Shown: in pieces, positions 35,217-43,436 of the stretch
Position numbering within the stretch: the stretch's first letter is position 1
Layout of the letters: every line of letters begins with the position of its first letter
Assembly (NCBI RefSeq): GCF_000380965.1
Contig: NZ_KB905548.1
Location: 186,001-250,000 of the forward strand
DNA length: 64,000 nt
DNA from: Paenibacillus ginsengihumi DSM 21568
GTDB lineage: Bacteria > Bacillota > Bacilli > Paenibacillales > NBRC-103111
Direction: 5' to 3'
Translations under genes and position numbers: made by a program
The notes under the pieces: generated by a model
What the model was told of the DNA's origin: nothing
What the model saw: the letters and a program-made list of their open reading frames with translations, nothing else
Database searches by the model: none

Positions 35217-36746
35217 ATGAAGCAAGCTGAGCAAGCAACAGGAAAAGCCATTGTCATTGGCGGAGGGTTTGCCGGAATATTGACGGCCAGAGTATTGTCC
35301 GACTATTACAGCGAGGTGCTTGTCATCGAGAAGGATGAGTATCCCGAGAAGCCCGGGGAACGGGCCGGCATTCCGCAAGCATTTCATCCGCATCGCTTTA
35401 CCGACCGGGGGAAACAAATCGCGAACCGCTTGTTTCCGGGATATGAGGACGAAATGATCGCAGGCGGGGCCCGGTCTGTCCGCAATAAAAAGCTATATTT
35501 CCTGAATCAGTACGGGAGCCTGGAAATGCAAAACCCCGATGACGATCTCAAATTCAGCCGGGCGCTGCTGGAATGGGTATTGCGCCGGAGAGCGCACGAT
35601 ATTCCGAACGTCCGTTTTATGCCGAAGCACGAGGTCGTCTCCTTGCTGACGAACGCCGAGCGCAGCGCGGTGACCGGAGTCCGCGTATCGGAGCGCAGCG
35701 GCATGCGCCGGGAGCGGGAGCTTGCGGCCGAGCTTGTCGTCGAAGCAGGGGGACGCGGCTCCAGGCTGTCCGCATGGCTGACCGAGCTCGGCTATTCGGT
35801 GCCCGAGCCGAACCGGCTGCAGCTTTCTCTCGGATACAGCACGCGCCGCTATCGTATTCCTTCCCATCTGGCGCATTTGACGGAAATGTGGGATACTATA
35901 CACATTTCGGGGCAGCCTGCGCAAGGAACATTCGGAGGCGTGTTCTCTACCATTGAGCATAACATGGCAGAGCTGGTGCTGAGCCGCCCTGGCGGACAAT
36001 ATCCGCCGGTAAATGCGAACGAGTTCGAGAAGGCCGTTGCCGGGCTTCCCGACAAGCTGATCGCCGACATCGTGCAGCAGCTGGAACCGCTGGCGCCGCC
36101 GCGGGCTTACCGGATACCGGAGCTGTACTGTCATTGCTACGAGCAGATGGATCGCTGGCCGTCCGGGCTATTGGTTATCGGCGACGCCTACTGCATTTAC
36201 GATCCGGTATTCGGCCAAGGCATGACGGTCGCCGCCATTGCAGCCGAAATGCTGGGAAGCTGCCTGCGCGAACAGCAGAGCGAGCCCAGACCGGACTTCG
36301 CGCAGCGGTTTCACCGGTCCATCAAGCGGGTAATCGAGACGGCCTGGTGGTTCAATTGCGCCGCGGATTTGCAGTGGGAGCGGGTCGAATACGCCGGCCC
36401 AAGGCCACTGAAAGGCATTGAATTCGGCTGCCGGTATTTGGATCTGTTCTTGCGATATGCAACCGAACGGGGCGATCTTACGCTTTACGGGCTTTATTGG
36501 GGAGTCAGCTCGCTCGGGATTCCTCCGCGTTTTCTTTTTCATCCGGAGACGGCCGCTGCCGTTCTCGCAGCGACGGAGGAAGGGAAGCGGCTGCTGGGCG
36601 AGCTTGCGGCGGAGGGAGAGGAATTGGCCGACGCCTTGTTCCGAATACTGCCCGAACATTTTATAATGATGGATGACGAATCCGCGAAGGAGTGGGCCGC
36701 CATTGTCCCCGATGAACGAAAATCAACTGCACCAAATCCGGGATGA
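35217..36746 (+). CDS. FAD-dependent oxidoreductase/monooxygenase-like protein
   Basis: A 509-residue flavoprotein. The N-terminal dinucleotide motif is VIGGGFAGILTARVLSDYYSEVLVIEKD (GxGxxA variant), with an Arg-rich loop following, and the second FAD motif is VIGDAYCIYDPVFGQGMTVAAIAAEM near 325, as in p-hydroxybenzoate-hydroxylase-type enzymes. The C-terminal 130 residues are helical and do not match a domain I know. Start chosen at ATG 35217, spaced well from GAAAGGA. Overlaps the TetR gene by 44 bases. The substrate is unknown; a TetR partner is typical of detoxifying or secondary-metabolite oxygenases. Confidence 0.8.
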   Translation: MKQAEQATGKAIVIGGGFAGILTARVLSDYYSEVLVIEKDEYPEKPGERAGIPQAFHPHRFTDRGKQIANRLFPGYEDEMIAGGARSVRNKKLYFLNQYGSLEMQNPDDDLKFSRALLEWVLRRRAHDIPNVRFMPKHEVVSLLTNAERSAVTGVRVSERSGMRRERELAAELVVEAGGRGSRLSAWLTELGYSVPEPNRLQLSLGYSTRRYRIPSHLAHLTEMWDTIHISGQPAQGTFGGVFSTIEHNMAELVLSRPGGQYPPVNANEFEKAVAGLPDKLIADIVQQLEPLAPPRAYRIPELYCHCYEQMDRWPSGLLVIGDAYCIYDPVFGQGMTVAAIAAEMLGSCLREQQSEPRPDFAQRFHRSIKRVIETAWWFNCAADLQWERVEYAGPRPLKGIEFGCRYLDLFLRYATERGDLTLYGLYWGVSSLGIPPRFLFHPETAAAVLAATEEGKRLLGELAAEGEELADALFRILPEHFIMMDDESAKEWAAIVPDERKSTAPNPG

Positions 36747-37320
36747 GCGCAAGGAACAAATTATGGGGGCTGCGCTGAAAGTGTTCGCCCGGAGAGGGCT
36801 GGCAGGCACGAAAATGAGCATGATCGCGCACGAGGCCGGCATCAGCCACGGCCTGCTCTATCATTATTTTAAATCGAAGGAAGAGCTGTTCGTTTCGCTC
36901 GTGGAGGAGGCGATGGAGGGCGCGGAAGCCGCGATGAAGGGGATCAGCGAATATCCGGGGACGGCGATCGACAAGATCAAGGCGCTGACGAAGGAGATTT
37001 TGGACGAAAGCGGCACGCCGTATTTTATGCTGATTCATCAGGCCCGTACGTCCGAAGGCGTTCCCGAGAAGGCCAAGGAACTGATCGACCGCTTGACGAT
37101 GGAGTGGTTTGTCGAGCAGCTTCTTCCTGTATTTGTGGAAGGGCAGCAGGCGGGGGATATCATCTCCGGCGATCCGCGAGAATTGATCTCCACCTATCTG
37201 ATGGTGTTATCCGGGTTAATGACGCTGGATGTGGAAGCGTACGGTTACCGGATGCCCAATATCGAGCTCTTGCTGCGCCTTGTCGCCGCCGCTCCGCCCG
37301 TAAGCGCCAGAGAAGGTTGA
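36703..37320 (+). CDS. TetR-family transcriptional regulator
   Basis: About 205 residues. The N-terminal helix-turn-helix is clear (RKEQIMGAALKVFARRGLAGTKMSMIAHEAGISHGLLYHYFKSKEELF), followed by an all-helical ligand domain. The TTG at 36703 lies 10 bases after AAGGAG; ATG 36712 is the alternative start. The gene begins inside the flavoprotein gene, and the 19-base palindrome upstream of that gene is its probable operator. A terminator follows. The ligand is unknown. Confidence 0.85.
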   Translation: MSPMNENQLHQIRDERKEQIMGAALKVFARRGLAGTKMSMIAHEAGISHGLLYHYFKSKEELFVSLVEEAMEGAEAAMKGISEYPGTAIDKIKALTKEILDESGTPYFMLIHQARTSEGVPEKAKELIDRLTMEWFVEQLLPVFVEGQQAGDIISGDPRELISTYLMVLSGLMTLDVEAYGYRMPNIELLLRLVAAAPPVSAREG

Positions 37321-37373
37321 AGCGGCAGCGCATCCATGCCCGCGCTAAGCCTGCGGCGCCAAGGGCGCTAACG

Positions 37374-37411
37374 CCGATGCGATCTCAGCGATCCGCATCG
37401 GTTCTTTATTT
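37374..37411 (+). terminator. Terminator of the flavoprotein-TetR operon
   Basis: CCGATGCGAT pairs with the ATC-CGCATCGG arm around CTCAGCG, followed by TTCTTTATTTT. The remaining gap to 37658 shows no gene. Confidence 0.75.
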
Positions 37412-37658
37412 TGACAGTTTTCAAGGAATCAGAGCATCATGTAACATATTAAGCAATTCCCGCTGCTAGCCGGAGCTGCGTCGGAAGAAGAGTAGCCCAT
37501 CGAACCATCAAACGCAAAGGCGGCGCTGGCGGCGGACGGGAGAGCCGCTGGATCGTCCGGAAACCCGAAAAGCAGCAGATGGCAGCAGGCGGACTTTCGC
37601 AGGCGGTTCGTCGGGGCGACATACATAAATATGGAAAATGGCGGAGGTGCAAGTACGA

Positions 37659-38144
37659 ATGGCCACTCAGCTTGAATATAAGCTCTATACGATGTGCATG
37701 GTGCAGGACAAGGATAAGGTGCTGCTGATCAACCGGCCGGACAGCAAAGGCTTTCCCGGATACATCGCACCCGGCGGCAAAGTGGAGTTTCCGGAAAGCA
37801 TCGTGCAGGGCGCTATACGCGAAGTGAAGGAAGAAACCGGGCTAACCGTGACGGAGATCGTGTACAAAGGCTTGGCCGATTCATGCGACATCGCTACAGG
37901 CGAGAGATACATGGTATTTAATTATTTGGCGACGTCCTTCGCAGGAGAACTGCTGTCTGATCCGCCGGAAGGGGAGCTTTTGTGGGTCCCGATTGATGAA
38001 GCGCTGAACCTGCCGATGCAGGACTGGTTCAAGCGCAGGTTTCCTCTTTTCTTCCAGCCGGGAACCTTCGAGAGGAGCTCCGTTTGGGACAGCGTCGGCA
38101 GACGCACCTTGAGCGAAACGGTCAGAACCTATGAGCAAGGGTAA
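37659..38144 (+). CDS. NUDIX hydrolase (MutT-like)
   Basis: A 161-residue protein with a complete Nudix box, GKVEFPESIVQGAIREVKEETGL (G-x5-E-x7-REVxEETG), around residues 45-67. The YKLYTMCMVQDKDKVLLINRP start resembles 8-oxo-dGTP diphosphatases of the YtkD/MutX type. ATG at 37659 follows GGCGGAGGTG. It hydrolyses a nucleoside diphosphate derivative; which one is not readable. Stands alone. Confidence 0.85.
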   Translation: MATQLEYKLYTMCMVQDKDKVLLINRPDSKGFPGYIAPGGKVEFPESIVQGAIREVKEETGLTVTEIVYKGLADSCDIATGERYMVFNYLATSFAGELLSDPPEGELLWVPIDEALNLPMQDWFKRRFPLFFQPGTFERSSVWDSVGRRTLSETVRTYEQG

Positions 38145-38673
38145 CTTTCCAAAATAAAGCGCTGCGGCAGCGCCAGGCGGATGAAGGCTGGCGCCCGCAG
38201 CTCGGTCAGTACGCAGCCAGCAGCCAGGGCAGCTCCAGGCGGATGAGGGCTGGCGGGAATGCGCGCTTTAGCCCTCGTTTCAAGACCGGCAACGTGTTTC
38301 GCGCCGCCAGCTTTGGCAAGGTCAGCTCAGCGTGAAGGCCAGGACGATCGGTATGAGCGCGGCGGACATCAAGATCCAGCTTGGATGCAGGCGGCGCATG
38401 ACCTGCGACTTTGCGGGGAAAGCATGAGGAACAATAAGAAGCGCCGGCCTACCGCACAATCGGATGAACAGGCGATGACTTGTGTCAGATCATGGAGACG
38501 GGTCGAGCGCATGAATTTGTCGAAGCGGCGGGACAGCGCTCGATTGCTGCGCCTTCCCGGGAAATATTCACCGGGAAATTCCCCGACGGGCATAAATCGG
38601 CGCATTTCCGGGTTCGAATGACAAGCACAGGGCGCATATACATAAAGATGACACTGTGAACGAGGTGAAGCTC
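38145..38673. other. Gap without a supported gene
   Basis: About 530 bases. A 21-base word CCAGGCGGATGARGGCTGGC occurs twice (38173 and 38235). Two nearby palindromic words, TTCCCGGGAA (38554-38563) and GGGAAATTCCC (38573-38583), lie 85 bases or more before the next gene. No terminator was found for the NUDIX gene. Confidence 0.45.
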
Positions 38674-39300
38674 GTGAGCGTTATATTCGTCATGTGCAGC
38701 AAAGCGGAGGCGAGCGGCCCGGGCGGAGGAGCGGCGGGCGCGCTGCATCAGGCGCCGCTGTCGCAGCGCGGCATCCGCTTCGCGCGGCGGCTGGCTAAAG
38801 CGATGGCGCTCTCGGATGAGGACGCGCTCGTCGCCGGGCCGATGCTCAGGGCGCTGCAGACGGCAGAACTCTGGGCGGGCGATTCCGGCTGCGCCCGCTT
38901 CGTGCATCCGCTCGCCGGCCCGAGGCCGTATCCGCTGCGCTTTAAGCTGCCGCCGCAGGCGTGGGACCCGCCGCTGGAGCCGAAGCGGATGGCCGCGGAG
39001 TTTCCCGCTTTTCTGCTGCCGGCCGGACTGCCGGAGCATCTGTGGCTGCAGGGCATCGCCTCGATGCCGGGGCCGCTGCTTGCCCAGCATGCCGCCACAA
39101 TGCTGGGCTGGTGCAGGTCGCTTGAGAAGAGACGGGTGTTCATCGTCACAGACGAAGGCACGATCTCGTCCTACCGCCAGCTGTTCGCGTCTTCGATTCG
39201 CGAAGTTTCCGATATGCCGGAAGCTATGCTGGAAGCGGGCACCGGCACGTTTTGGGCGCTCGCGGGCGAGAGCGATCGCTCGTCGCCTTCGGCCCGCTGA
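38674..39300 (+). CDS. Histidine-phosphatase-fold protein lacking catalytic histidines
   Basis: A 208-residue protein. The segment LSQRGIRFARRLAKAMALSDEDALVAGPMLRALQTAELWA is the well-conserved second block of the phosphoglycerate-mutase/histidine-phosphatase family (LT..G..QA..LA ... SP..RA.QTAE). The first block, normally LVRHGxT, reads FVMCSKAEA, and the block normally VTHGG reads VTDEGTISS, so both catalytic histidines are absent. It is probably a non-catalytic relative. GTG 38674 follows GAGGTGA; an earlier GTG (38656) is possible. Role unknown. Confidence 0.65.
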   Translation: MSVIFVMCSKAEASGPGGGAAGALHQAPLSQRGIRFARRLAKAMALSDEDALVAGPMLRALQTAELWAGDSGCARFVHPLAGPRPYPLRFKLPPQAWDPPLEPKRMAAEFPAFLLPAGLPEHLWLQGIASMPGPLLAQHAATMLGWCRSLEKRRVFIVTDEGTISSYRQLFASSIREVSDMPEAMLEAGTGTFWALAGESDRSSPSAR

Positions 39301-39401
39301 TATTTTGTCTAACAGCTCGAGCTCCATGCTCAGGATGAACGGCTTCATGGCAGGGCCGGACTCTATTTTTCGACATTTTTCTCTTTCATGTCGCTGAACG
39401 A

Positions 39402-39418
39402 GTATGATATAATCATAC
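39402..39418 (+). promoter_or_regulatory. Extended -10 promoter of lysC embedded in an inverted repeat
   Basis: TGATATAAT (extended -10, TATAAT at 39408-39413) lies within GTATGATATAATCATAC, a 7-3-7 inverted repeat. The start codon is only about 43 bases away, leaving no room for a lysine riboswitch. Confidence 0.6.
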
Positions 39419-39455
39419 ATTGTTATGCAAAAGTAACGGTAGGGAGTGAGCAGCT

Positions 39456-40712
39456 GTGTCACTGGTAGTCATGAAATTCGGCGGAAGCTCCGTCGGCGAT
39501 GCGGAACGGATGAAGCGCGTGGCAGGCCGCATAGCGGAGCGCAAACGGGAGGGCCATCAGTGCGTCGTCGTCGTTTCGGCGATGGGCGATACGACGGACG
39601 ATCTGATCGATCTGTCCAAGCAGATCTGCACGATCGCGCCTCCGGCCCGCGAGATGGATATGCTGCTCTCCACAGGGGAGCAGGTTTCGATCGCGCTGCT
39701 GTCGATGGCGATACAGAGCCTCGGACTGAAGGCCGTTTCGTTCACGGGGTGGCAAGCCGGCATGTACACGGAGGCGGTGCACGGCAAGGCGCGCATTACG
39801 GATATTCAGCCGGAACGCGTGATCAAGGCGCTCCATGAGGATAAAGTGGTTATCGTCGCGGGCTTCCAGGGGATGACGGAAGATGGCGAGATTACGACGC
39901 TCGGCCGCGGCGGATCGGATACGACGGCCGTGGCGCTGGCGGCAGCGATTCAGGCGGACGTCTGCGAAATATACACCGACGTCGACGGCGTTTATTCGAC
40001 CGATCCGCGCATCGTGAAGGTGGCGCGCAAGCTGGACGCCATCTCGTACGATGAGATGCTGGAGCTGGCCAATCTCGGAGCGGCCGTATTGCATCCGAGA
40101 GCGGTGGAGTACGCCAAAAACTACAACGTCAAGCTCGTGGTCCGATCGAGCTTTACTTACAACGAAGGAACGATGGTCAAGGAGGAAGCCGCTATGGAAC
40201 AAGGGATTGTAGTACGGGGAATCGCTTACGACAAGAATGTCGCCAGAATCAGCATCCTCGGGGTGGAAGAGAAGCCGGGGCAGCTGGCCAAAGTATTTAC
40301 GGCGCTTGCCCAGGAGCAGATCGACGTCGATATTATCGTCCAGAGCGGCGTGTTGAACGGCCAGGCTGATTTCTCCTTCACCGTCGCGCTGTCCGATCTG
40401 GACAAGGCGCTGGGCGTCATCGAGAGCATTCGCCAGACGGTCGGATTCCGCGAGGTGACGTCGGAGACCGATCTGGTCAAGGTGTCGATCGTCGGTGCCG
40501 GCATGGTCAGCACTCCGGGCGTCGCAGCGAAGATGTTCGAGGTGATCTCCGATCTCGGCATCAGCATCCTGATGGTCAGCACGTCCGAAATCAAGACGTC
40601 CTGCGTCATCGAGAACGGTCGCTTGAACGAAGTGGTGCAGGCGCTGCATACGGCGTACGGCCTCGATACGGACACGACGGCCTTCGTCGGCGGACCGGCG
40701 GAGAGAAGGTAA
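39456..40712 (+). CDS. lysC: Aspartate kinase
   Basis: A 418-residue aspartokinase, first step of the Lys/Met/Thr/diaminopimelate pathway. The kinase domain shows VMKFGGSSVGDAERM, TLGRGGSDTTAVALAAAIQAD and YTDVDGVYSTDPRIV; two ACT domains follow from about residue 265 (ISILGVEEKPGQLAKVF and VSIVGAGMVSTPGVAAKMF), where amino acid feedback acts. Start is GTG after AGGGAGTGAG. Unlike B. subtilis lysC, there is no long leader for an L-box. Diaminopimelate made from this pathway also supplies dipicolinate and cortex in spores. Confidence 0.96.
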   Translation: MSLVVMKFGGSSVGDAERMKRVAGRIAERKREGHQCVVVVSAMGDTTDDLIDLSKQICTIAPPAREMDMLLSTGEQVSIALLSMAIQSLGLKAVSFTGWQAGMYTEAVHGKARITDIQPERVIKALHEDKVVIVAGFQGMTEDGEITTLGRGGSDTTAVALAAAIQADVCEIYTDVDGVYSTDPRIVKVARKLDAISYDEMLELANLGAAVLHPRAVEYAKNYNVKLVVRSSFTYNEGTMVKEEAAMEQGIVVRGIAYDKNVARISILGVEEKPGQLAKVFTALAQEQIDVDIIVQSGVLNGQADFSFTVALSDLDKALGVIESIRQTVGFREVTSETDLVKVSIVGAGMVSTPGVAAKMFEVISDLGISILMVSTSEIKTSCVIENGRLNEVVQALHTAYGLDTDTTAFVGGPAERR

Positions 40713-40749
40713 GCCGCCTTCCGCGCCGCCGCGGCATCCAGCCTGCGGC

Positions 40750-41214
40750 TTAACGCAGCTTGTCGAATACGAACGTGAAGAGCTTCAGCAGGAAAGCGGT
40801 AATGCCCGCGGCCATCAGCGGCCCGACGGGAATGCCGCGCAGGAAGATGATGCCGATGATCGAGCCGAGCACAAGACCCACAATCAATTGTGGGTCTATT
40901 TTTAATAGCGCGAGCCCTTTTCCGTTCATATACGTTGCCAGCGCCCCGCCGAGCAGGGCCAGAATGCCCGGCCATGTCGTGAACACCGAGGTGACGTCCT
41001 TCAGCGAAATGCGTTCGCTGGCGAACGGCACAAGCACGCCCATCGTAAGAAAAAGCAGTCCCAGCTCCAGCCCGCGCCGTTCGATCGTCGGCAAATAGCG
41101 GTCCAGGCTGATCAATTTGACGACAAGAAGCACACAGGCTGCCGTCGTTATAATGTGGGAACGACCGAGCAGCCCGATGATAATCAGGACGACAAGCAAT
41201 ATCTCCCCGTTCAT
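40750..41214 (-). CDS. DUF441 membrane protein (YtwI-like)
   Basis: A 154-residue protein with four or five hydrophobic helices: [50 protein letters not shown], the [20 protein letters not shown] loop, and [27 protein letters not shown]. This is the DUF441 pattern seen in YtwI. Function unknown. It converges with lysC (37 bases apart) and lies downstream of comB on the same strand. Confidence 0.88.
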   Translation of the reverse strand: MNGEILLVVLIIIGLLGRSHIITTAACVLLVVKLISLDRYLPTIERRGLELGLLFLTMGVLVPFASERISLKDVTSVFTTWPGILALLGGALATYMNGKGLALLKIDPQLIVGLVLGSIIGIIFLRGIPVGPLMAAGITAFLLKLFTFVFDKLR

Positions 41215-41282
41215 GCCAAGACCCCTTGTCTCATGGATTCTCTTTATTTGTATGAACGGGGGCTTGTTTTAGAACGCCTGCC

Positions 41283-42014
41283 TCAGATTTGCGCAGCCGC
41301 CAGGGACAGCTGGCCGCCCGACATGTCCGGAGCGAGCTCCAGCACGTTCGTTCTCGCGCAGTACAGGATATCGTCGCGGAAGCCGAGCTTCGTCAGCCGC
41401 CGGCCGTTCGCGCTGGACAGCAGTGCGTCGGTCAGCCGATCCTTGGCTTCGCGGTAGGCGTACAGCATGCTCCAGCCAAAATCGTTCATCTCGATGTCGC
41501 TGTCCCGGCCGCCGCCGAGCCGGATCAGTTCGTCCGCCAGCATTCCGGCGCACAAGCCGTCCTCCAGCGCGAATACATCCTGCGTGCCGGCGCAAAGAAT
41601 GGCGATATCTTCGCCAAACGATGCGGCTTTGGCCGCGCAGGCTCTGCCGTTGAGCAGGGAGCCGATGAGGACGCGGCTGGCCTTGCCCGCCTTCTGGATC
41701 GCCCGGGTGCCGTTCGCCGTCGTCATGACGACGGTCCGGCCCCGAACCGCCTCCGCCGTATACTCCAGGGGAGAATTGCCGAGGTCGAAGCCGGGAATTT
41801 TGCGGCATGACCGCTCCCCGCCAAGCAAATAACCGCGCTGCTGCAGCTGTCTCGCCTGCTGCACCGTTTCCGCCGGGATGACGGCCTCCGCTCCGGCCGC
41901 CAGCGCCGCCAGCATCGTCGAGGTGGCGCGCAGCACATCGACGACGATGGCAATGCGATGGCCCAAATCTTCCGTCCGCGCTTCACTGACTGTGGGAATC
42001 ACCTGAATGTTCAT
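41283..42014 (-). CDS. comB: 2-phosphosulfolactate phosphatase
   Basis: A 243-residue ComB: VVDVLRATSTMLAALAAGAEAVIP, LLGGERSCRKIPGFDLGNSPLEYT and VMTTANGTRAI are hallmark segments. It removes phosphate from (R)-2-phospho-3-sulfolactate, giving 3-sulfolactate. The ATG at 42014 follows AAAGGAGG on the minus strand. It lies downstream of comA, so both pathway steps are together. In B. subtilis the homologues (yitC/yitD) act in sulfolactate accumulation in spores; a similar use is inferred here. Confidence 0.93.
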   Translation of the reverse strand: MNIQVIPTVSEARTEDLGHRIAIVVDVLRATSTMLAALAAGAEAVIPAETVQQARQLQQRGYLLGGERSCRKIPGFDLGNSPLEYTAEAVRGRTVVMTTANGTRAIQKAGKASRVLIGSLLNGRACAAKAASFGEDIAILCAGTQDVFALEDGLCAGMLADELIRLGGGRDSDIEMNDFGWSMLYAYREAKDRLTDALLSSANGRRLTKLGFRDDILYCARTNVLELAPDMSGGQLSLAAAQI

Positions 42015-42105
42015 CACAGCGCCTCCTTTGTCCGTCTGCGGACGCATGCTTGCTGCGCCCGCGCTTCCACCAGCACTGCTTGCCTGCTCCGATCAGTACC
42101 GCGAA

Positions 42106-42924
42106 TCATTCGCCCGCTTCCGCATTCTTCCGACCGAAATCGAACGTATCGGAACGAAGCCCCCGCCGCAGCGCCTCCAGCGAAATGACATCGCCTGCCG
42201 CAACATTCCCGATATGAATATCGGGACCGAGCATGCGCATCAGGTGCACCTGCTGCTCTTTATGGGGAGCTTCCCATAATAGGAGATGGCGGCTCGGGAC
42301 ATGAGCCAGCACCCGCTCGATCTCGTCATCCTTGCATTCCCCGTTGCTGTCGAAGATGCCGACGCCCTTGCCCGACTCGCGTCCCTCGATGGTGACAAGA
42401 CAAGCCCCCAGATCGGTATCGACAGCGACCGTGTCGATCAACGCTTCGACCTCGATCGTCGAGCCCCAGCATTTTTTGCCGTATTCGGTAACGACGGCGA
42501 ACCCTTCGTTGTCAGCCCGGCGAATCAGCTCGCTGCGGACTTTTCGCGACAATTCGATCGTGCCGTCGGAAATTTCAAGTCCGTTGAACCCCAAGGCGGA
42601 GATCATATGAAAATAATCGTCGACCGCGTCTTGCCGAATCGCCACCTCGAGGAATGTGCCGCCCGGATAGACGATGATATCGTGGGCTTTGGCCATCTCA
42701 ATTTTTTCGCGGAGCAATCCGGTCGCATATAACGGCGAGGTGCCAAATCCGATCTTGAGCATGTCAATGTAAGCCCCCGCCGTCAGCAGCAGATCCTCCA
42801 AGGCGTGAAGACCGAGACCTTTATCGATCACCATCGTTTTTCCCGTCGTTCTCGGCTTGCTCTCGCGGACGCCCGCAGGGTCGCACAGCCGCTCGGGCCA
42901 TCGGAGCGGTGCAGTTAACTCCAT
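42106..42924 (-). CDS. comA: Phosphosulfolactate synthase
   Basis: A 272-residue ComA TIM-barrel enzyme adding sulfite to phosphoenolpyruvate to form phosphosulfolactate. Signatures: KTMVIDKGLGLHALEDLL, DMLKIGFGTSPLY, GGTFLEVAIRQDAVDDY, GLEISDGTIELS and VTEYGKKCWGS. Upstream on the minus strand a TGCATA word (about 42970) could be part of a sporulation-type promoter, but the matching -10 is weak. Divergent from yqhV; comB follows after about 90 bases. Confidence 0.94.
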   Translation of the reverse strand: MELTAPLRWPERLCDPAGVRESKPRTTGKTMVIDKGLGLHALEDLLLTAGAYIDMLKIGFGTSPLYATGLLREKIEMAKAHDIIVYPGGTFLEVAIRQDAVDDYFHMISALGFNGLEISDGTIELSRKVRSELIRRADNEGFAVVTEYGKKCWGSTIEVEALIDTVAVDTDLGACLVTIEGRESGKGVGIFDSNGECKDDEIERVLAHVPSRHLLLWEAPHKEQQVHLMRMLGPDIHIGNVAAGDVISLEALRRGLRSDTFDFGRKNAEAGE

Positions 42925-43067
42925 GTCATATCGCCTCGCAAATCATGATTAGGAATTACTGTCTCATCATATGCATTTTCGCTTGGGGCTGTGCCCAACG
43001 ATGCCTAAAATGAGACGAGCCGGCATAGATTGATACAGTAATCGTGAGACAAGGGGGGAACGTAACC

Positions 43068-43334
43068 GTGCTGAGCAAAATCGTCCTCGGTATGGCCTCG
43101 CTGCGCCTGATGTCCGGCACTATCGAAATTATCGCCGCATTGATTATGCTGAGGCTGAATCAGGTCGACAAAGCGCTTATGGTCAATTCCGGTCTGGCGC
43201 TGGTCGGCCCGCTGGTGCTGTTGACCACGACGACGCTCGGGCTCGTCGGGATCGCCGAAAAGCTGTCCTTCGGCCGCCTGCTGTGGGTGCTTGCTGGCGT
43301 CAGCTGCATTTTTATCGGAATATTGAAAAAGTAA
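43068..43334 (+). CDS. yqhV: DUF2619 membrane protein YqhV
   Basis: An 88-residue protein with three hydrophobic stretches (LGMASLRLMSGTIEIIAALIML, ALMVNSGLALVGPLVLLTTTTLGL, LLWVLAGVSCIFIGIL). GTG at 43068 follows AAGGGGGG. In B. subtilis yqhV sits directly before spoIIIAA, as here. Function unknown; position suggests a sporulation link. Confidence 0.88.
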   Translation: MLSKIVLGMASLRLMSGTIEIIAALIMLRLNQVDKALMVNSGLALVGPLVLLTTTTLGLVGIAEKLSFGRLLWVLAGVSCIFIGILKK

Positions 43335-43367
43335 TCCTGCTGGCAAGCAATCTTCCAATCGATTCTG

Positions 43368-43395
43368 TCATAATTCGATAGGCCAAGCATACATT
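43368..43395 (+). promoter_or_regulatory. Sigma-E-like promoter of the spoIIIA operon
   Basis: TCATAAT (43368-43374) and CATACATT (43388-43395), 13 bases apart, match the mother-cell sigma-E consensus (about KMATATT and CATACAnT, from memory). It is 42 bases before spoIIIAA, which is sigma-E-controlled in B. subtilis. Confidence 0.75.
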
Positions 43396-43436
43396 GGGTT
43401 GTAAGAAAAAAGCTGGACAGCTTGGAGGGAAACGCG

